From positions 1 to 5,685 of the forward strand of contig JAISKQ010000318.1 of NCBI GenBank assembly GCA_031260865.1: DNA of 5,685 bases, written 5' to 3'. Each line of letters begins with the position of its first letter. Position 1 is the stretch's first letter. This DNA comes from Prevotella sp. (GTDB lineage: Bacteria; Bacteroidota; Bacteroidia; Bacteroidales; Dysgonomonadaceae). Below, one piece after another: positions 1-5,685 of this stretch. The notes below the pieces were generated by a model. It saw only the letters and a program-made list of their open reading frames with translations. It had not been told where the DNA came from and did no database searches. The position numbers were made by a program, and so were the translations under genes.

Positions 1-57
1 GATAGTCTGGTGAATGTATTTACTGAAAAGAATAAAGATTGGCTACCTAAAAATTAA
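1..57 (+). CDS. 3' end of an unidentified upstream gene (partial)
   Basis: Frame 1 is open from the window edge to a TAA at 55-57 and gives the C-terminal residues DSLVNVFTEKNKDWLPKN. The other two forward frames contain stops within the first dozen bases, so this is the only frame that can carry a gene into the window. The peptide is charged and hydrophilic, and 18 residues are too few to assign a family. The next gene starts 6 bases after the stop, which suggests co-transcription with the glycosyltransferase and hence a role in glycan or surface-polysaccharide synthesis. That role is inferred from context only. Confidence 0.6.
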   Translation, partial: DSLVNVFTEKNKDWLPKN

Positions 58-63
58 TTAGAT

Positions 64-1125
64 ATGTTTGTAGTAAATGGAAGGTATTTGACACAAAAGG
101 CGACAGGGGTTCATCGTTACGCTTTTGAAATATGTAATAAACTACATGAAATGGGTGTTGACTTTCATGTGGCTATTCCGAGGGAAATTCACCCTGATTA
201 TAAGTTCAGTTTTAAGACTGTGAAATGCGGTTCGCTCAAAACTCATTTGTGGGAACAAATTTCATTGCCGCGTTATCTGAAAAGCATCGGTAACCCTTTG
301 CTCATCAGCTTCACAAGCTGCGGACCTCTTAACTACGATAATCAGATAATGACAATCCACGATGTTTCGCATGAACGTTATCCTGAATGGTTCTCGAAAA
401 ACTACTATCGTTTCTATCATTTTATGATGCCCCGCATCGGCAAAAAAGCGCATGCCGTGCTTACAGTCAGCGAGTTCTCTAAACAGGAAATTGTAGAAAC
501 CTTAGGAATCGAAGCGGATAAAATTCATGTGATACACAGCAATGTACCTTTCCATAATAAGCCATCAAGAGAGGAGATTCTAAATTTTCGGCGAGATCCT
601 GATGTTGAAAGATACATTATCGCCGTGTCGTCGATGGATCCCCGTAAAAACTTTGTCCGCTTGGTTAGAGCCTTCAGCAAGATAGAAGATAAGTCAATGA
701 AACTATATATAATAGGCATGTCGTTCAAAGCGTTCAACACGCCTGATTTACAGAAATTAATCGGCGAAAATGTCCATTTACCGGGTTATATTCCGGATGC
801 CGATTTGCAAAAAATGTATCAGAACGCGTTGTTGTCTGTATATCCGTCTTTATATGAAGGCTTTGGGCTACCGCCTTTGGAGTCGATGACTTATGGCTGC
901 CCGGCTATTAATTCCGACATTCCCGCTCTACGCGAAGTCAGCGAAGACGCCGCTTTATATGTAGATCCTTATGATATAGATGGTATGACGCTGAAAATAA
1001 ATCAATTGCTAATAGATGAACCGTTGAGGAAGGAATTGCAGCTAAAAGGGTTGGAGCAGATAAAGAAATATTCGTGGGACAAATCCGCCGCGCAAGTTTA
1101 TGAGCTGGCGCGGAATTTCATGTAA
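64..1125 (+). CDS. GT4-type (group 1) glycosyltransferase
   Basis: The 353-residue protein is a full-length GT-B fold glycosyltransferase of the CAZy GT4/group 1 type. Such enzymes move a sugar from a nucleotide-sugar donor to a growing glycan on the cytoplasmic face of the inner membrane. The N-terminal acceptor domain shows a GVHRY motif at residues 15-19, WEQ..LP near 63-69, HD at 99-100 and the VSEFS motif near 135-139. The C-terminal donor domain begins near residue 185 with SSMDPRKN (R194, K195 expected to contact the donor phosphates). It also has the EX7E motif, E265 and E273, in EGFGLPPLE, followed by GCPAINSDIPALREV. The start at 64 fits: it lies 6 bases after the upstream stop and the protein begins directly with the first beta strand. 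There is no Shine-Dalgarno sequence, as usual in Bacteroidetes, and no signal peptide. The family resembles mannosyl- and rhamnosyltransferases of O-antigen or capsule clusters, but donor and acceptor cannot be read from the sequence. Confidence 0.9.
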   Translation: MFVVNGRYLTQKATGVHRYAFEICNKLHEMGVDFHVAIPREIHPDYKFSFKTVKCGSLKTHLWEQISLPRYLKSIGNPLLISFTSCGPLNYDNQIMTIHDVSHERYPEWFSKNYYRFYHFMMPRIGKKAHAVLTVSEFSKQEIVETLGIEADKIHVIHSNVPFHNKPSREEILNFRRDPDVERYIIAVSSMDPRKNFVRLVRAFSKIEDKSMKLYIIGMSFKAFNTPDLQKLIGENVHLPGYIPDADLQKMYQNALLSVYPSLYEGFGLPPLESMTYGCPAINSDIPALREVSEDAALYVDPYDIDGMTLKINQLLIDEPLRKELQLKGLEQIKKYSWDKSAAQVYELARNFM

Positions 1126-1184
1126 AAAGATATTAGATTTTGTATATTCAAATATAAACAGTATCTTTATTCATCTCACTGGGT

Positions 1185-1203
1185 TAATGAATATTATTCA
1201 TTA
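1185..1203. promoter_or_regulatory. AT-rich palindrome, possible operator
   Basis: TAATGAATA, a single T, then TATTCATTA forms a perfect 9-1-9 inverted repeat. It lies about 110 bases upstream of the proposed -33 element of the frd promoter. It has the size of a dimeric regulator's site, but in DNA this AT-rich such palindromes can arise by chance. No regulator can be named. Confidence 0.25.
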
Positions 1204-1311
1204 TTAATAAGTTGACCTGATTTTATACAAAATATTGATAAATAATAGAATATGAATTGTTTATTTGGACGCTTACCATCTTACTTTTTGATTAAATCGG
1301 TATTTTTTTGT

Positions 1312-1342
1312 TTTGAAAATCCCTTTATTTAATCTACTTTTG
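1312..1342 (+). promoter_or_regulatory. Probable frd operon promoter (Bacteroidetes sigma factor type)
   Basis: TACTTTTG at 1335-1342 is an exact match to the Bacteroides -7 consensus TAnnTTTG. TTTG at 1312-1315 lies 19 bases upstream, a suitable place for the -33 element. A second TTTG at 1307-1310 is an alternative at longer spacing. Transcription would start near 1347-1350, giving a leader of roughly 105 bases before frdC. This is the best consensus match I found in the intergenic region, and it lies directly ahead of a highly expressed type of operon. The start site is inferred. Confidence 0.65.
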
Positions 1343-1362
1343 CAAAACAATAGAAAAAAGCA

Positions 1363-1440
1363 ATGTCACATGGTTATTTTCTATATTTTATGCGACTAAA
1401 ATTTTATGCAACTAAAAAATTAACTATTCTAAATAACTAA
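1363..1440 (+). CDS. 25-codon leader ORF in the frdC 5' UTR (hypothetical)
   Basis: An ATG at 1363 opens a 25-codon frame ending in TAA at 1438-1440, 15 bases before the frdC start. The peptide begins MSHGYFLYFMRLKF and ends KKLTILNN, so it has an aromatic, hydrophobic front and a basic middle. The ATG lies just downstream of the predicted transcript start and the ORF fills most of the leader, so ribosomes would probably meet it first. It could be a leader peptide coupled to frdC translation or a small membrane protein. It could equally be a chance ORF, since 25 codons is short and part of it is a tandem duplication. It matches no family I recognise. Confidence 0.3.
   Translation: MSHGYFLYFMRLKFYATKKLTILNN
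1385..1417 (+). repeat. 16-base tandem duplication in the frdC leader
   Basis: ATTTTATGCGACTAAAA (1385-1401) is followed at a 16-base period by ATTTTATGCAACTAAAA (1401-1417). The copies share base 1401 and differ at one position (G1394 versus A1410). A shorter AACTAAAAA recurs at 1435-1443. The repeat lies inside the leader ORF but its period is not a multiple of three, so it does not repeat the peptide in frame. A slippage duplication or a repeated protein- or RNA-binding site are both possible. Confidence 0.6.
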
Positions 1441-1455
1441 AAACAATTTTAATTT

Positions 1456-2130
1456 ATGAGTTGGTTACTTAAATCCTCTATTGGCCGAAAGTTTATCATG
1501 GCTTTATCAGGCTGTTGTATGGTTTTGTTCCTGCTGTTTCACATGTCGATGAACTTGGTTTTAGTGTTCTCCGCTGAGGCTTACGACACGATTTGTGAAT
1601 TTTTAGGGACTAATTGGTATGCTATCATTGGAACAATGGGACTGGCGGCATTATTCGCGGTGCATATTATTTATGCTACTTGGCTGACATTGCAGAACAG
1701 AAAAGCCAGAGGCGGTGATGCTTATGCTTCGTCAAGCCTTACCGAGGCGGCATGGTCTTCAAAAAACATGTTTGTTCTGGGGGTGGTTGTCTTGGCATTT
1801 TTAGGTTTGCACCTTTACGATTTCTGGTACAAGATGCAATTTTCAGAATTGCTTCACCTGCCGGGAGCAGAAGGTAAAGGGTCTGTCATTGCATTGGAAT
1901 TATTTAAAAATCCGGTGCATGTAGTACTTTATTTGATCGGTATCATTGCTGTATGGTTCCATTTATCCCATGGCGTATGGAGTATGTTCCAGACTACCGG
2001 CCTTAACGGTCGCACATGGGCGCCACGCCTTAAAGTAATTGGATATGTGGTTGCTACTATCATTGCCGTAGGCTTTGCTATTATCCCGATCTTTTGTTTG
2101 GCAAAAGCATATTTATGTCCTTTTGCCTAA
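1456..2130 (+). CDS. frdC: Fumarate reductase / succinate dehydrogenase cytochrome b subunit
   Basis: The 224-residue integral membrane protein anchors the FrdAB catalytic dimer and passes electrons between menaquinone and the Fe-S subunit. Five hydrophobic segments are visible, at about residues 12-38, 57-80, 105-126, 153-177 and 193-217. This is the single-polypeptide five-helix anchor of type B diheme enzymes (Wolinella FrdC, Bacillus SdhC), and it explains why no separate frdD gene is present. The best candidates for the four axial heme ligands are H29 (helix 1), H70 (helix 2), H119 (helix 3) and H169 (helix 4). The spacing H169 to G182 agrees with the Wolinella H182 region. H155 and H172 are extra histidines nearby. 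The start at 1456 gives the usual N-terminus, MSWLLKSSIGRK. It is the first gene of the operon, with 47 bases to frdA. Whether the complex mainly reduces fumarate or oxidises succinate cannot be read directly; fumarate reduction is the established role in anaerobic Bacteroides. Confidence 0.95.
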   Translation: MSWLLKSSIGRKFIMALSGCCMVLFLLFHMSMNLVLVFSAEAYDTICEFLGTNWYAIIGTMGLAALFAVHIIYATWLTLQNRKARGGDAYASSSLTEAAWSSKNMFVLGVVVLAFLGLHLYDFWYKMQFSELLHLPGAEGKGSVIALELFKNPVHVVLYLIGIIAVWFHLSHGVWSMFQTTGLNGRTWAPRLKVIGYVVATIIAVGFAIIPIFCLAKAYLCPFA

Positions 2131-2177
2131 GTTAGGCGCTGATTATTTTTGTTAAAGATTAAAAGAAAAAACAGATT

Positions 2178-4136
2178 ATGAGTACTATACTAGATCCAAA
2201 AAAAGATTCAAAAATACCTGAAGGACCATTAGCGGAAAAATGGACCAACTACAAAGATCACCAGAAACTGGTGAATCCCGCCAACAAACGTCGTCTCGAC
2301 ATTATCGTGGTAGGTACAGGCCTTGCAGGAGCATCAGCAGCAGCGTCGCTTGGCGAGTTGGGCTTTAACGTGCTAAACTTCTGCATTCAGGATTCTCCCC
2401 GCCGCGCGCACTCTATTGCCGCGCAAGGAGGTATTAATGCCGCGAAGAATTATCAACACGACGGCGACTCGGTTTACCGTCTGTTCTATGATTCAATAAA
2501 AGGCGGCGACTACCGCGCGCGCGAATCGAACGTGTATCGTTTGGCGGAAGTATCGAACAGCATTATCGACCAGTGCGTGGCGCAAGGCGTTCCTTTTGCC
2601 CGCGAATACGGCGGTTTGCTTGACAACCGTTCTTTTGGGGGAGCGCAGGTGTCCCGTACATTTTACGCCAAAGGACAAACAGGTCAACAGTTGTTATTAG
2701 GCGCTTATTCCGCGCTAAGCCGTCAGGTAAACAAAGGAAGTGTAAAACTTTACACACGCTACGAGATGCTTGACGTGGTTATTATCGACGGACGCGCCCG
2801 CGGTATTATCGCCCGCAATTTGGTGACAGGCAAGCTTGAACGTTTCGCGGCGCATGCCGTGGTTATTGCTACCGGTGGTTATGGAAACACATTCTTCCTT
2901 TCTACCAACGCAATGGGTTCCAATGGTTCCGTCGCAGTCCAAATATATAAGAAAGGCGCTTATTTCGCCAATCCTTGTTATGCGCAAATCCACCCTACAT
3001 GTATTCCTGTTCATGGAGAATCCCAGTCTAAATTGACATTGATGTCCGAATCTCTTCGTAACGACGGACGTATTTGGGTGCCTAAGAAAAAAGAAGACGC
3101 GGAAGCCATTCGCGCCGGAAAATTAAAACCGATTCAGATAAAAGAAGAAGACAGGGACTACTATCTGGAAAGACGTTACCCTGCGTTTGGTAACCTTGTT
3201 CCTCGCGACGTCGCTTCACGCGCCGCTAAAGAAAGATGCGACGCCGGTTATGGCGTAGGGTCAACAGGGCTTGCCGTTTATCTTGACTTCAACGACGCTA
3301 TCAACCGTCTTGGTAAAAATGTGGTAGAAGCTAAATATGGAAACTTATTCCAGATGTATGATAAGATTGTGGATGAAAATCCATACGAAACGCCAATGAT
3401 GATTTATCCCGCTATCCACTATACAATGGGTGGTATCTGGGTAGATTATGAATTGCAGACGTCTATCAAAGGCTTGTTCGCTTTGGGCGAAGCTAATTTC
3501 TCCGACCATGGCGCTAACCGCCTTGGCGCGTCCGCGTTGATGCAAGGATTAGCCGACGGATATTTCGTATTGCCATATACTATCCAGAATTATTTAGCCG
3601 ATCAGATTACCGTTCCTCGTTTCAGCACCGATTTGCCTGAATTTGTACAGACAGAGAATGAGATTAAAGAAAAAGTTTCCAAATTGATGAATATCAAAGG
3701 AAACCGGTCGGTTGATTCGATCCACAAACAACTTGGTCTTATTATGTGGGAATTTGTTGGAATGGCTCGTACAAAAGAATCTCTTGAAAAAGCAATTGAA
3801 GAATTGCACGGTGTGAAGAAAGAATTTTGGTCAAATGTACGCATACCGGGTGAAGCGTCTAATCTGAATACAGAGTTAGAAAAAGCTTTGCGCTTAGCCG
3901 ACTTCATCGAAATCGGTTTATTGATGGCATACGACGGACTGAATCGTAATGAGTCTTGCGGAGGACACTTCCGTGAAGAATATCAGACGCCTGAAGGGGA
4001 AGCAATGCGCGATGATGATCTTTTTTCTTACGTCGCTTGTTGGAAATATCAAGGTGATGGCGTTGCTCCTGAGCTTGTAAAAGAACCTCTTGATTATGAG
4101 TTCGTAGTAAGACAACAAAGAAACTATAAAGCGTAA
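2178..4136 (+). CDS. frdA: Fumarate reductase / succinate dehydrogenase flavoprotein subunit
   Basis: The 652-residue catalytic subunit interconverts fumarate and succinate at a covalent FAD on the cytoplasmic side of the membrane. The dinucleotide-binding motif is [12 protein letters not shown] (G46, G48, G51). H78 in [11 protein letters not shown] is the expected FAD-linked histidine. Substrate-site residues can be matched to the family: H272 (HPT), R343 (VPRD, the proton-shuttle arginine), H414 (HYTMGG) and R448 ([10 protein letters not shown]). After the capping domain, the C-terminal helical region runs from about residue 490 to the end and includes the [16 protein letters not shown] segment. 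Length and N-terminal extension match the type B enzymes of Bacteroidetes and Wolinella rather than the shorter E. coli FrdA. The start at 2178 follows an A-rich leader (AAAAGAAAAAACAG). The reading frame is intact and no key residue is missing. In this window it is followed by a four-helix-bundle gene instead of directly by frdB. Confidence 0.97.
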   Translation: MSTILDPKKDSKIPEGPLAEKWTNYKDHQKLVNPANKRRLDIIVVGTGLAGASAAASLGELGFNVLNFCIQDSPRRAHSIAAQGGINAAKNYQHDGDSVYRLFYDSIKGGDYRARESNVYRLAEVSNSIIDQCVAQGVPFAREYGGLLDNRSFGGAQVSRTFYAKGQTGQQLLLGAYSALSRQVNKGSVKLYTRYEMLDVVIIDGRARGIIARNLVTGKLERFAAHAVVIATGGYGNTFFLSTNAMGSNGSVAVQIYKKGAYFANPCYAQIHPTCIPVHGESQSKLTLMSESLRNDGRIWVPKKKEDAEAIRAGKLKPIQIKEEDRDYYLERRYPAFGNLVPRDVASRAAKERCDAGYGVGSTGLAVYLDFNDAINRLGKNVVEAKYGNLFQMYDKIVDENPYETPMMIYPAIHYTMGGIWVDYELQTSIKGLFALGEANFSDHGANRLGASALMQGLADGYFVLPYTIQNYLADQITVPRFSTDLPEFVQTENEIKEKVSKLMNIKGNRSVDSIHKQLGLIMWEFVGMARTKESLEKAIEELHGVKKEFWSNVRIPGEASNLNTELEKALRLADFIEIGLLMAYDGLNRNESCGGHFREEYQTPEGEAMRDDDLFSYVACWKYQGDGVAPELVKEPLDYEFVVRQQRNYKA

Positions 4137-4140
4137 ATCC

Positions 4141-4173
4141 AGTATACTAGTTATGAGTGTACAAGTGTACTAG
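4141..4173 (+). repeat. Left-end repeat cluster of the inserted element
   Basis: Related units stand in a row: AGTATACT (4141-4148), AGTGTACA (4156-4163) and AGTGTACT (4164-4171), the last two directly abutting. The final unit extends to AGTGTACTAG and is the exact reverse complement of 4576-4585. The first unit extends to AGTATACTAGTT and matches the reverse complement of 4574-4585 at 11 of 12 positions. The cluster begins 4 bases after the frdA stop codon. Confidence 0.7.
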
Positions 4174-4210
4174 GCACGAAAGAATAATGAGTTTACAAAA
4201 GAACTGAAGA

Positions 4211-4579
4211 ATGGAGTCTCATAAGAATTTGATTGTATGGCAAAAAAGTATAGACCTTGTAAAATTGGTTTATTCAACAATGCACGCATTTCCTCATGAG
4301 GAATTATTTGGATTGGTTTCTCAAATTAAAAGAGCTGTTGTGTCTATTCCTTCAAATATTGCCGAAGGATTTGGACGAGGTTCAAAGAAAGAATGCAAAC
4401 GATTTATTCATATCGCATTAGGTTCTGCTATTGAATTAGATACTCAAATAATTATTTCAAAAGAATTAGGTTTTCTTGGAGAAGAAGAATATAGGATAAT
4501 TAATTCCTTGCTATTAGAAATAAAGAAAATGCTAAAATCTTTAATAAGATCATTAAATACAGAATCTCTAGTAAACTAG
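4211..4579 (+). CDS. Four-helix-bundle protein, 23S rRNA intervening-sequence (IVP/S23) family
   Basis: The 122-residue protein matches the small four-helix-bundle family first met as the ORF inside 23S rRNA intervening sequences (Pfam 23S_rRNA_IVP, TIGR02436). Hallmarks are LIVWQKSIDL (W10), AFPHEELFGL (residues 26-35), SQIKRAVVSIPSNIAEGFGR (37-56, with the conserved SIPSNIAEG core), FIHIALGSAIELDTQ (65-79) and a C-terminal helix at about 91-115. Helices run roughly 8-25, 29-50, 57-86 and 91-115. The length is normal and there are no signal peptide or membrane segments. The biochemical function of the family is unsettled. Related bundles include the accessory Avd protein of diversity-generating retroelements, which binds nucleic acid, so nucleic-acid binding is a reasonable but unproven guess. 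The gene is visibly more AT-rich than frdA and frdB and has no known link to fumarate reductase, which suggests later insertion. Its TAG stop (4577-4579) lies inside the right inverted repeat. The start at 4211 gives the usual N-terminus for the family. Confidence 0.9.
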   Translation: MESHKNLIVWQKSIDLVKLVYSTMHAFPHEELFGLVSQIKRAVVSIPSNIAEGFGRGSKKECKRFIHIALGSAIELDTQIIISKELGFLGEEEYRIINSLLLEIKKMLKSLIRSLNTESLVN

Positions 4580-4585
4580 TACACT
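4568..4585 (+). repeat. Right-end repeat of the inserted element, overlapping the stop codon
   Basis: Two 8-base units, CTAGTAAA (4568-4575) and CTAGTACA (4576-4583), stand in tandem and are followed by CT. Bases 4576-4585 (CTAGTACACT) are the perfect reverse complement of 4164-4173. The repeat covers the last codons and the TAG stop of the four-helix-bundle gene, so the element's end and the end of its ORF nearly coincide. Confidence 0.7.
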
Positions 4586-4611
4586 AAAAAACTTTAAAAC
4601 TCAAAGAAACA

Positions 4612-5367
4612 ATGGAAAAATTAATAAATATAACATTAAAAATTTGGCGTCAAAGAGGTCCGAAAGAAAAAGGAGCCTTTGAAACTTACCCGCTTGATGG
4701 CGTTTCCACAGAAAGTTCTTTTCTTGAAATGCTTGATATACTGAATGAAAAGCTAATCAACGACGGCAAAGAACCGGTAGTGTTTGATCATGACTGCCGT
4801 GAAGGTATTTGCGGTATGTGTAGCCTTTATATAAATGGTCATCCGCATGGACCGGACGAAGATGTAACTACTTGCCAGTTGCACATGCGTAAATTTAAGG
4901 ATGGTGAAACAATCACCGTAGAGCCTTGGCGTTCAGCAGGATTTCCTGTTATCCGCGACCTTATGGTTGACCGCAATGCTTTTGATAAGATCATGCAGGC
5001 GGGAGGTTATGTAAACGTAAATACAGGAGGCGTACCGGATGCTAACGCGATAGCTATTTCGAAGGTTGATGCCGACGAAGCGATGGATTCAGCTTCATGT
5101 ATCGGCTGTGGCGCGTGTGTCGCCGCATGTAAGAACGGTTCGGCTATGCTGTTCCTTTCAGCCAAAGTCAGCCAGTTGGCGCTTCTTCCTCAAGGACGTG
5201 TCGAAGCATCTCGCCGTGCAAAGGCGATGGTGGCAAAAATGGACGAACTTGGATTTGGCAACTGTACCAATACAGGAGCATGTGAAGTGGAATGTCCTAA
5301 GAACGTTTCGATAAGCAATATAGCCCGTTTGAATCGTGAATTTCTAAAAGCGAAATTTAGAGACTAA
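4612..5367 (+). CDS. frdB: Fumarate reductase / succinate dehydrogenase iron-sulfur subunit
   Basis: The 251-residue subunit relays electrons between the hemes of FrdC and the FAD of FrdA through three Fe-S clusters. The N-terminal plant-ferredoxin-like domain carries the [2Fe-2S] ligands C62, C67, C70 ([10 protein letters not shown]) and C88 (TTCQLHM). The C-terminal domain has the [4Fe-4S] ligands C163, C166, C169 (SCIGCGAC) with C228 (ECPK). It also has the [3Fe-4S] ligands C173, C218 and C224. All eleven cysteines expected of the family are present. The start at 4612 gives the usual [15 protein letters not shown]-terminus, after an A-rich leader without a Shine-Dalgarno sequence. The 475-base distance from frdA is unusual and is caused by the inserted four-helix-bundle gene. 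No new promoter with a clear TAnnTTTG match is seen in that gap, so frdB probably still depends on the frdC promoter. It is the last gene of the operon. Confidence 0.97.
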   Translation: MEKLINITLKIWRQRGPKEKGAFETYPLDGVSTESSFLEMLDILNEKLINDGKEPVVFDHDCREGICGMCSLYINGHPHGPDEDVTTCQLHMRKFKDGETITVEPWRSAGFPVIRDLMVDRNAFDKIMQAGGYVNVNTGGVPDANAIAISKVDADEAMDSASCIGCGACVAACKNGSAMLFLSAKVSQLALLPQGRVEASRRAKAMVAKMDELGFGNCTNTGACEVECPKNVSISNIARLNREFLKAKFRD

Positions 5368-5387
5368 CTAATTAAATCTTCTATATG

Positions 5388-5430
5388 CAAAGAGGCTGTC
5401 CATAATATTGAACAGCCTCTTTGTTATTTT
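5388..5430 (+). terminator. Rho-independent terminator of the frd operon
   Basis: CAAAGAGGCTGT (5388-5399) and ACAGCCTCTTTG (5412-5423) form a perfect 12-bp stem around a 12-base loop, followed by TTATTTT. It begins 20 bases after the frdB stop. Stems with an AGAGGCTGT/ACAGCCTCT core are common terminators in Bacteroidales. The hairpin is symmetric and also lies downstream of the convergent minus-strand gene, but the T-rich tail is good only on the plus side. Confidence 0.9.
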
Positions 5431-5482
5431 AGCTTGAAAGTGAACGACATACAGAGCGGTTATTAATCGCGCGGAACAGTTT

Positions 5483-5685
5483 CTAAAACTTTTTCTTAGC
5501 TCCATACTTTTCTAAAAGCGGCCCCATAACATCTAAACCATAACGTATATAATTAATATTGGTAGAGTTATATTCATGACCCTTTACGAAAGAAAGCAAA
5601 GTACTTACATGCTTATAGTATGGAGGCTGTTTAATATATACATTGGGGTTGGCTTTATTCTCTAAAAGATATTCGACAATTTCTT
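5483..5685 (-). CDS. Ankyrin-repeat protein, C-terminal part (partial)
   Basis: Reading the minus strand, one frame is open from the window edge to a TAG at 5485-5483 and gives 66 residues. The first part, EIVEYLLENKANPNVY, is the second half of an ankyrin repeat (consensus EVVKLLLExGADPN). A degenerate repeat or linker follows, and the end, GLDVMGPLLEKYGAKKKF, again resembles the LLExGA core with a basic tail. Ankyrin repeats mediate protein-protein contacts, and the partner here is unknown. The start and any signal peptide lie outside the window. The gene converges on frdB with about 115 bases between the two stop codons, and may share the hairpin at 5388-5423. The other two minus frames hit stops within the first 30 bases. 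Confidence 0.75.
   Translation of the reverse strand, partial: EIVEYLLENKANPNVYIKQPPYYKHVSTLLSFVKGHEYNSTNINYIRYGLDVMGPLLEKYGAKKKF

Larger units (their letters stand above)
1126..1455. other. AT-rich intergenic region upstream of the frd operon
   Basis: This 330-base gap separates the glycosyltransferase from frdC. The left half (1126-1300) is very AT-rich and has no recognisable gene. It contains a weak 7-bp inverted repeat (1126-1132 with 1162-1168) and a 19-base palindrome at 1185-1203. The right half holds a Bacteroidetes-type promoter (1312-1342), a 25-codon leader ORF (1363-1440) and a 16-base tandem duplication (1385-1417). I see no GC-rich terminator behind the glycosyltransferase, so its transcript may end by another means or read into the frd operon. 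Confidence 0.7.
4141..4585 (+). mobile_element. Candidate IVS-like insertion between frdA and frdB
   Basis: This stretch carries the four-helix-bundle gene and is bounded by inverted repeats: AGTGTACTAG at 4164-4173 and its exact reverse complement CTAGTACACT at 4576-4585. A related AGTATACTAGTT at 4141-4152 can also pair with 4574-4585 with one mismatch. Removing 4141-4585 leaves 30 bases between the frdA stop and the frdB start (4137-4140 plus 4586-4611). That is a normal intergenic distance for this A-rich operon. Intervening sequences in 23S rRNA genes often have complementary ends and encode a protein of this same family, so the layout invites the comparison. I see no transposase and no convincing target-site duplication. 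Mobility, mechanism and exact ends are inferred. Confidence 0.45.

Noticed and set aside
1124..1168. Possible terminator hairpin after the glycosyltransferase (AAAGATA with TATCTTT)
   Set aside because: The stem is only 7 AT-rich base pairs around a 29-base loop, with no T-tract typical of a terminator. It would be very weak.
2493..3014. Several open minus-strand frames opposite frdA
   Set aside because: They lie wholly inside a gene with all its catalytic motifs. Their translations are low-complexity shadows without family resemblance or start context.
2836..3036. A plus-strand frame inside frdA in a different register
   Set aside because: It overlaps the conserved FrdA active-site region and is explained as an out-of-frame shadow.
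4137..4611. Target-site duplication flanking the inserted gene
   Set aside because: I compared bases just outside 4141 and 4585 and found no convincing direct repeat, so I do not claim a transposase-type insertion.
5066..5314. A second plus-strand frame inside frdB
   Set aside because: It runs through the Fe-S cysteine region of FrdB in another register and has no recognisable domain.
5451..5476. Possible terminator for the ankyrin gene around GCGGTTATTAATCGCGC
   Set aside because: The GC arms pair over only a few bases and no T-tract follows on the minus strand. The hairpin at 5388-5423 is the better candidate.

Overview
The window looks like chromosomal DNA from a member of the Bacteroidales (Bacteroides/Parabacteroides-like). 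The reasons are the gene order frdC-frdA-frdB, a Bacteroidetes-type promoter (TTTG, 19 bases, TAnnTTTG) ahead of it, A-rich leaders with no Shine-Dalgarno sequence, and protein sequences typical of the group. I cannot place the genus from sequence alone.

Layout. Positions 1-57 are the last codons of an unidentified gene. Six bases later comes a complete GT4-type glycosyltransferase (64-1125), probably part of a surface-polysaccharide operon that continues to the left. A 330-base AT-rich gap (1126-1455) follows. It holds a good promoter candidate, a 25-codon leader ORF, a 16-base tandem repeat and an AT-rich palindrome. Next is the succinate:quinone oxidoreductase/fumarate reductase operon: frdC (cytochrome b anchor, 1456-2130), frdA (flavoprotein, 2178-4136) and frdB (iron-sulfur subunit, 4612-5367). 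A 12-bp hairpin terminator (5388-5423) closes it. The right edge holds the last 66 codons of an ankyrin-repeat protein on the minus strand, convergent with frdB.

The three Frd proteins form one membrane complex. FrdC binds two hemes and exchanges electrons with menaquinone, FrdB carries three Fe-S clusters, and FrdA reduces fumarate (or oxidises succinate) at a covalently bound FAD. In anaerobic Bacteroidales this is the terminal step of fumarate respiration and succinate production.

The most unusual item is an extra gene between frdA and frdB (4211-4579). It encodes a four-helix-bundle protein of the 23S rRNA intervening-sequence (IVP/S23) family. It is more AT-rich than its neighbours and is bracketed by a perfect 10-base inverted repeat, AGTGTACTAG (4164-4173) and CTAGTACACT (4576-4585). 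The right copy contains the gene's own stop codon. Short 8-base tandem units lie at both ends. Removing 4141-4585 would leave a normal ~30-base frdA-frdB spacer. This looks like an IVS-like insertion, here in a protein-coding respiratory operon rather than in rRNA, whose ends could pair in the transcript.
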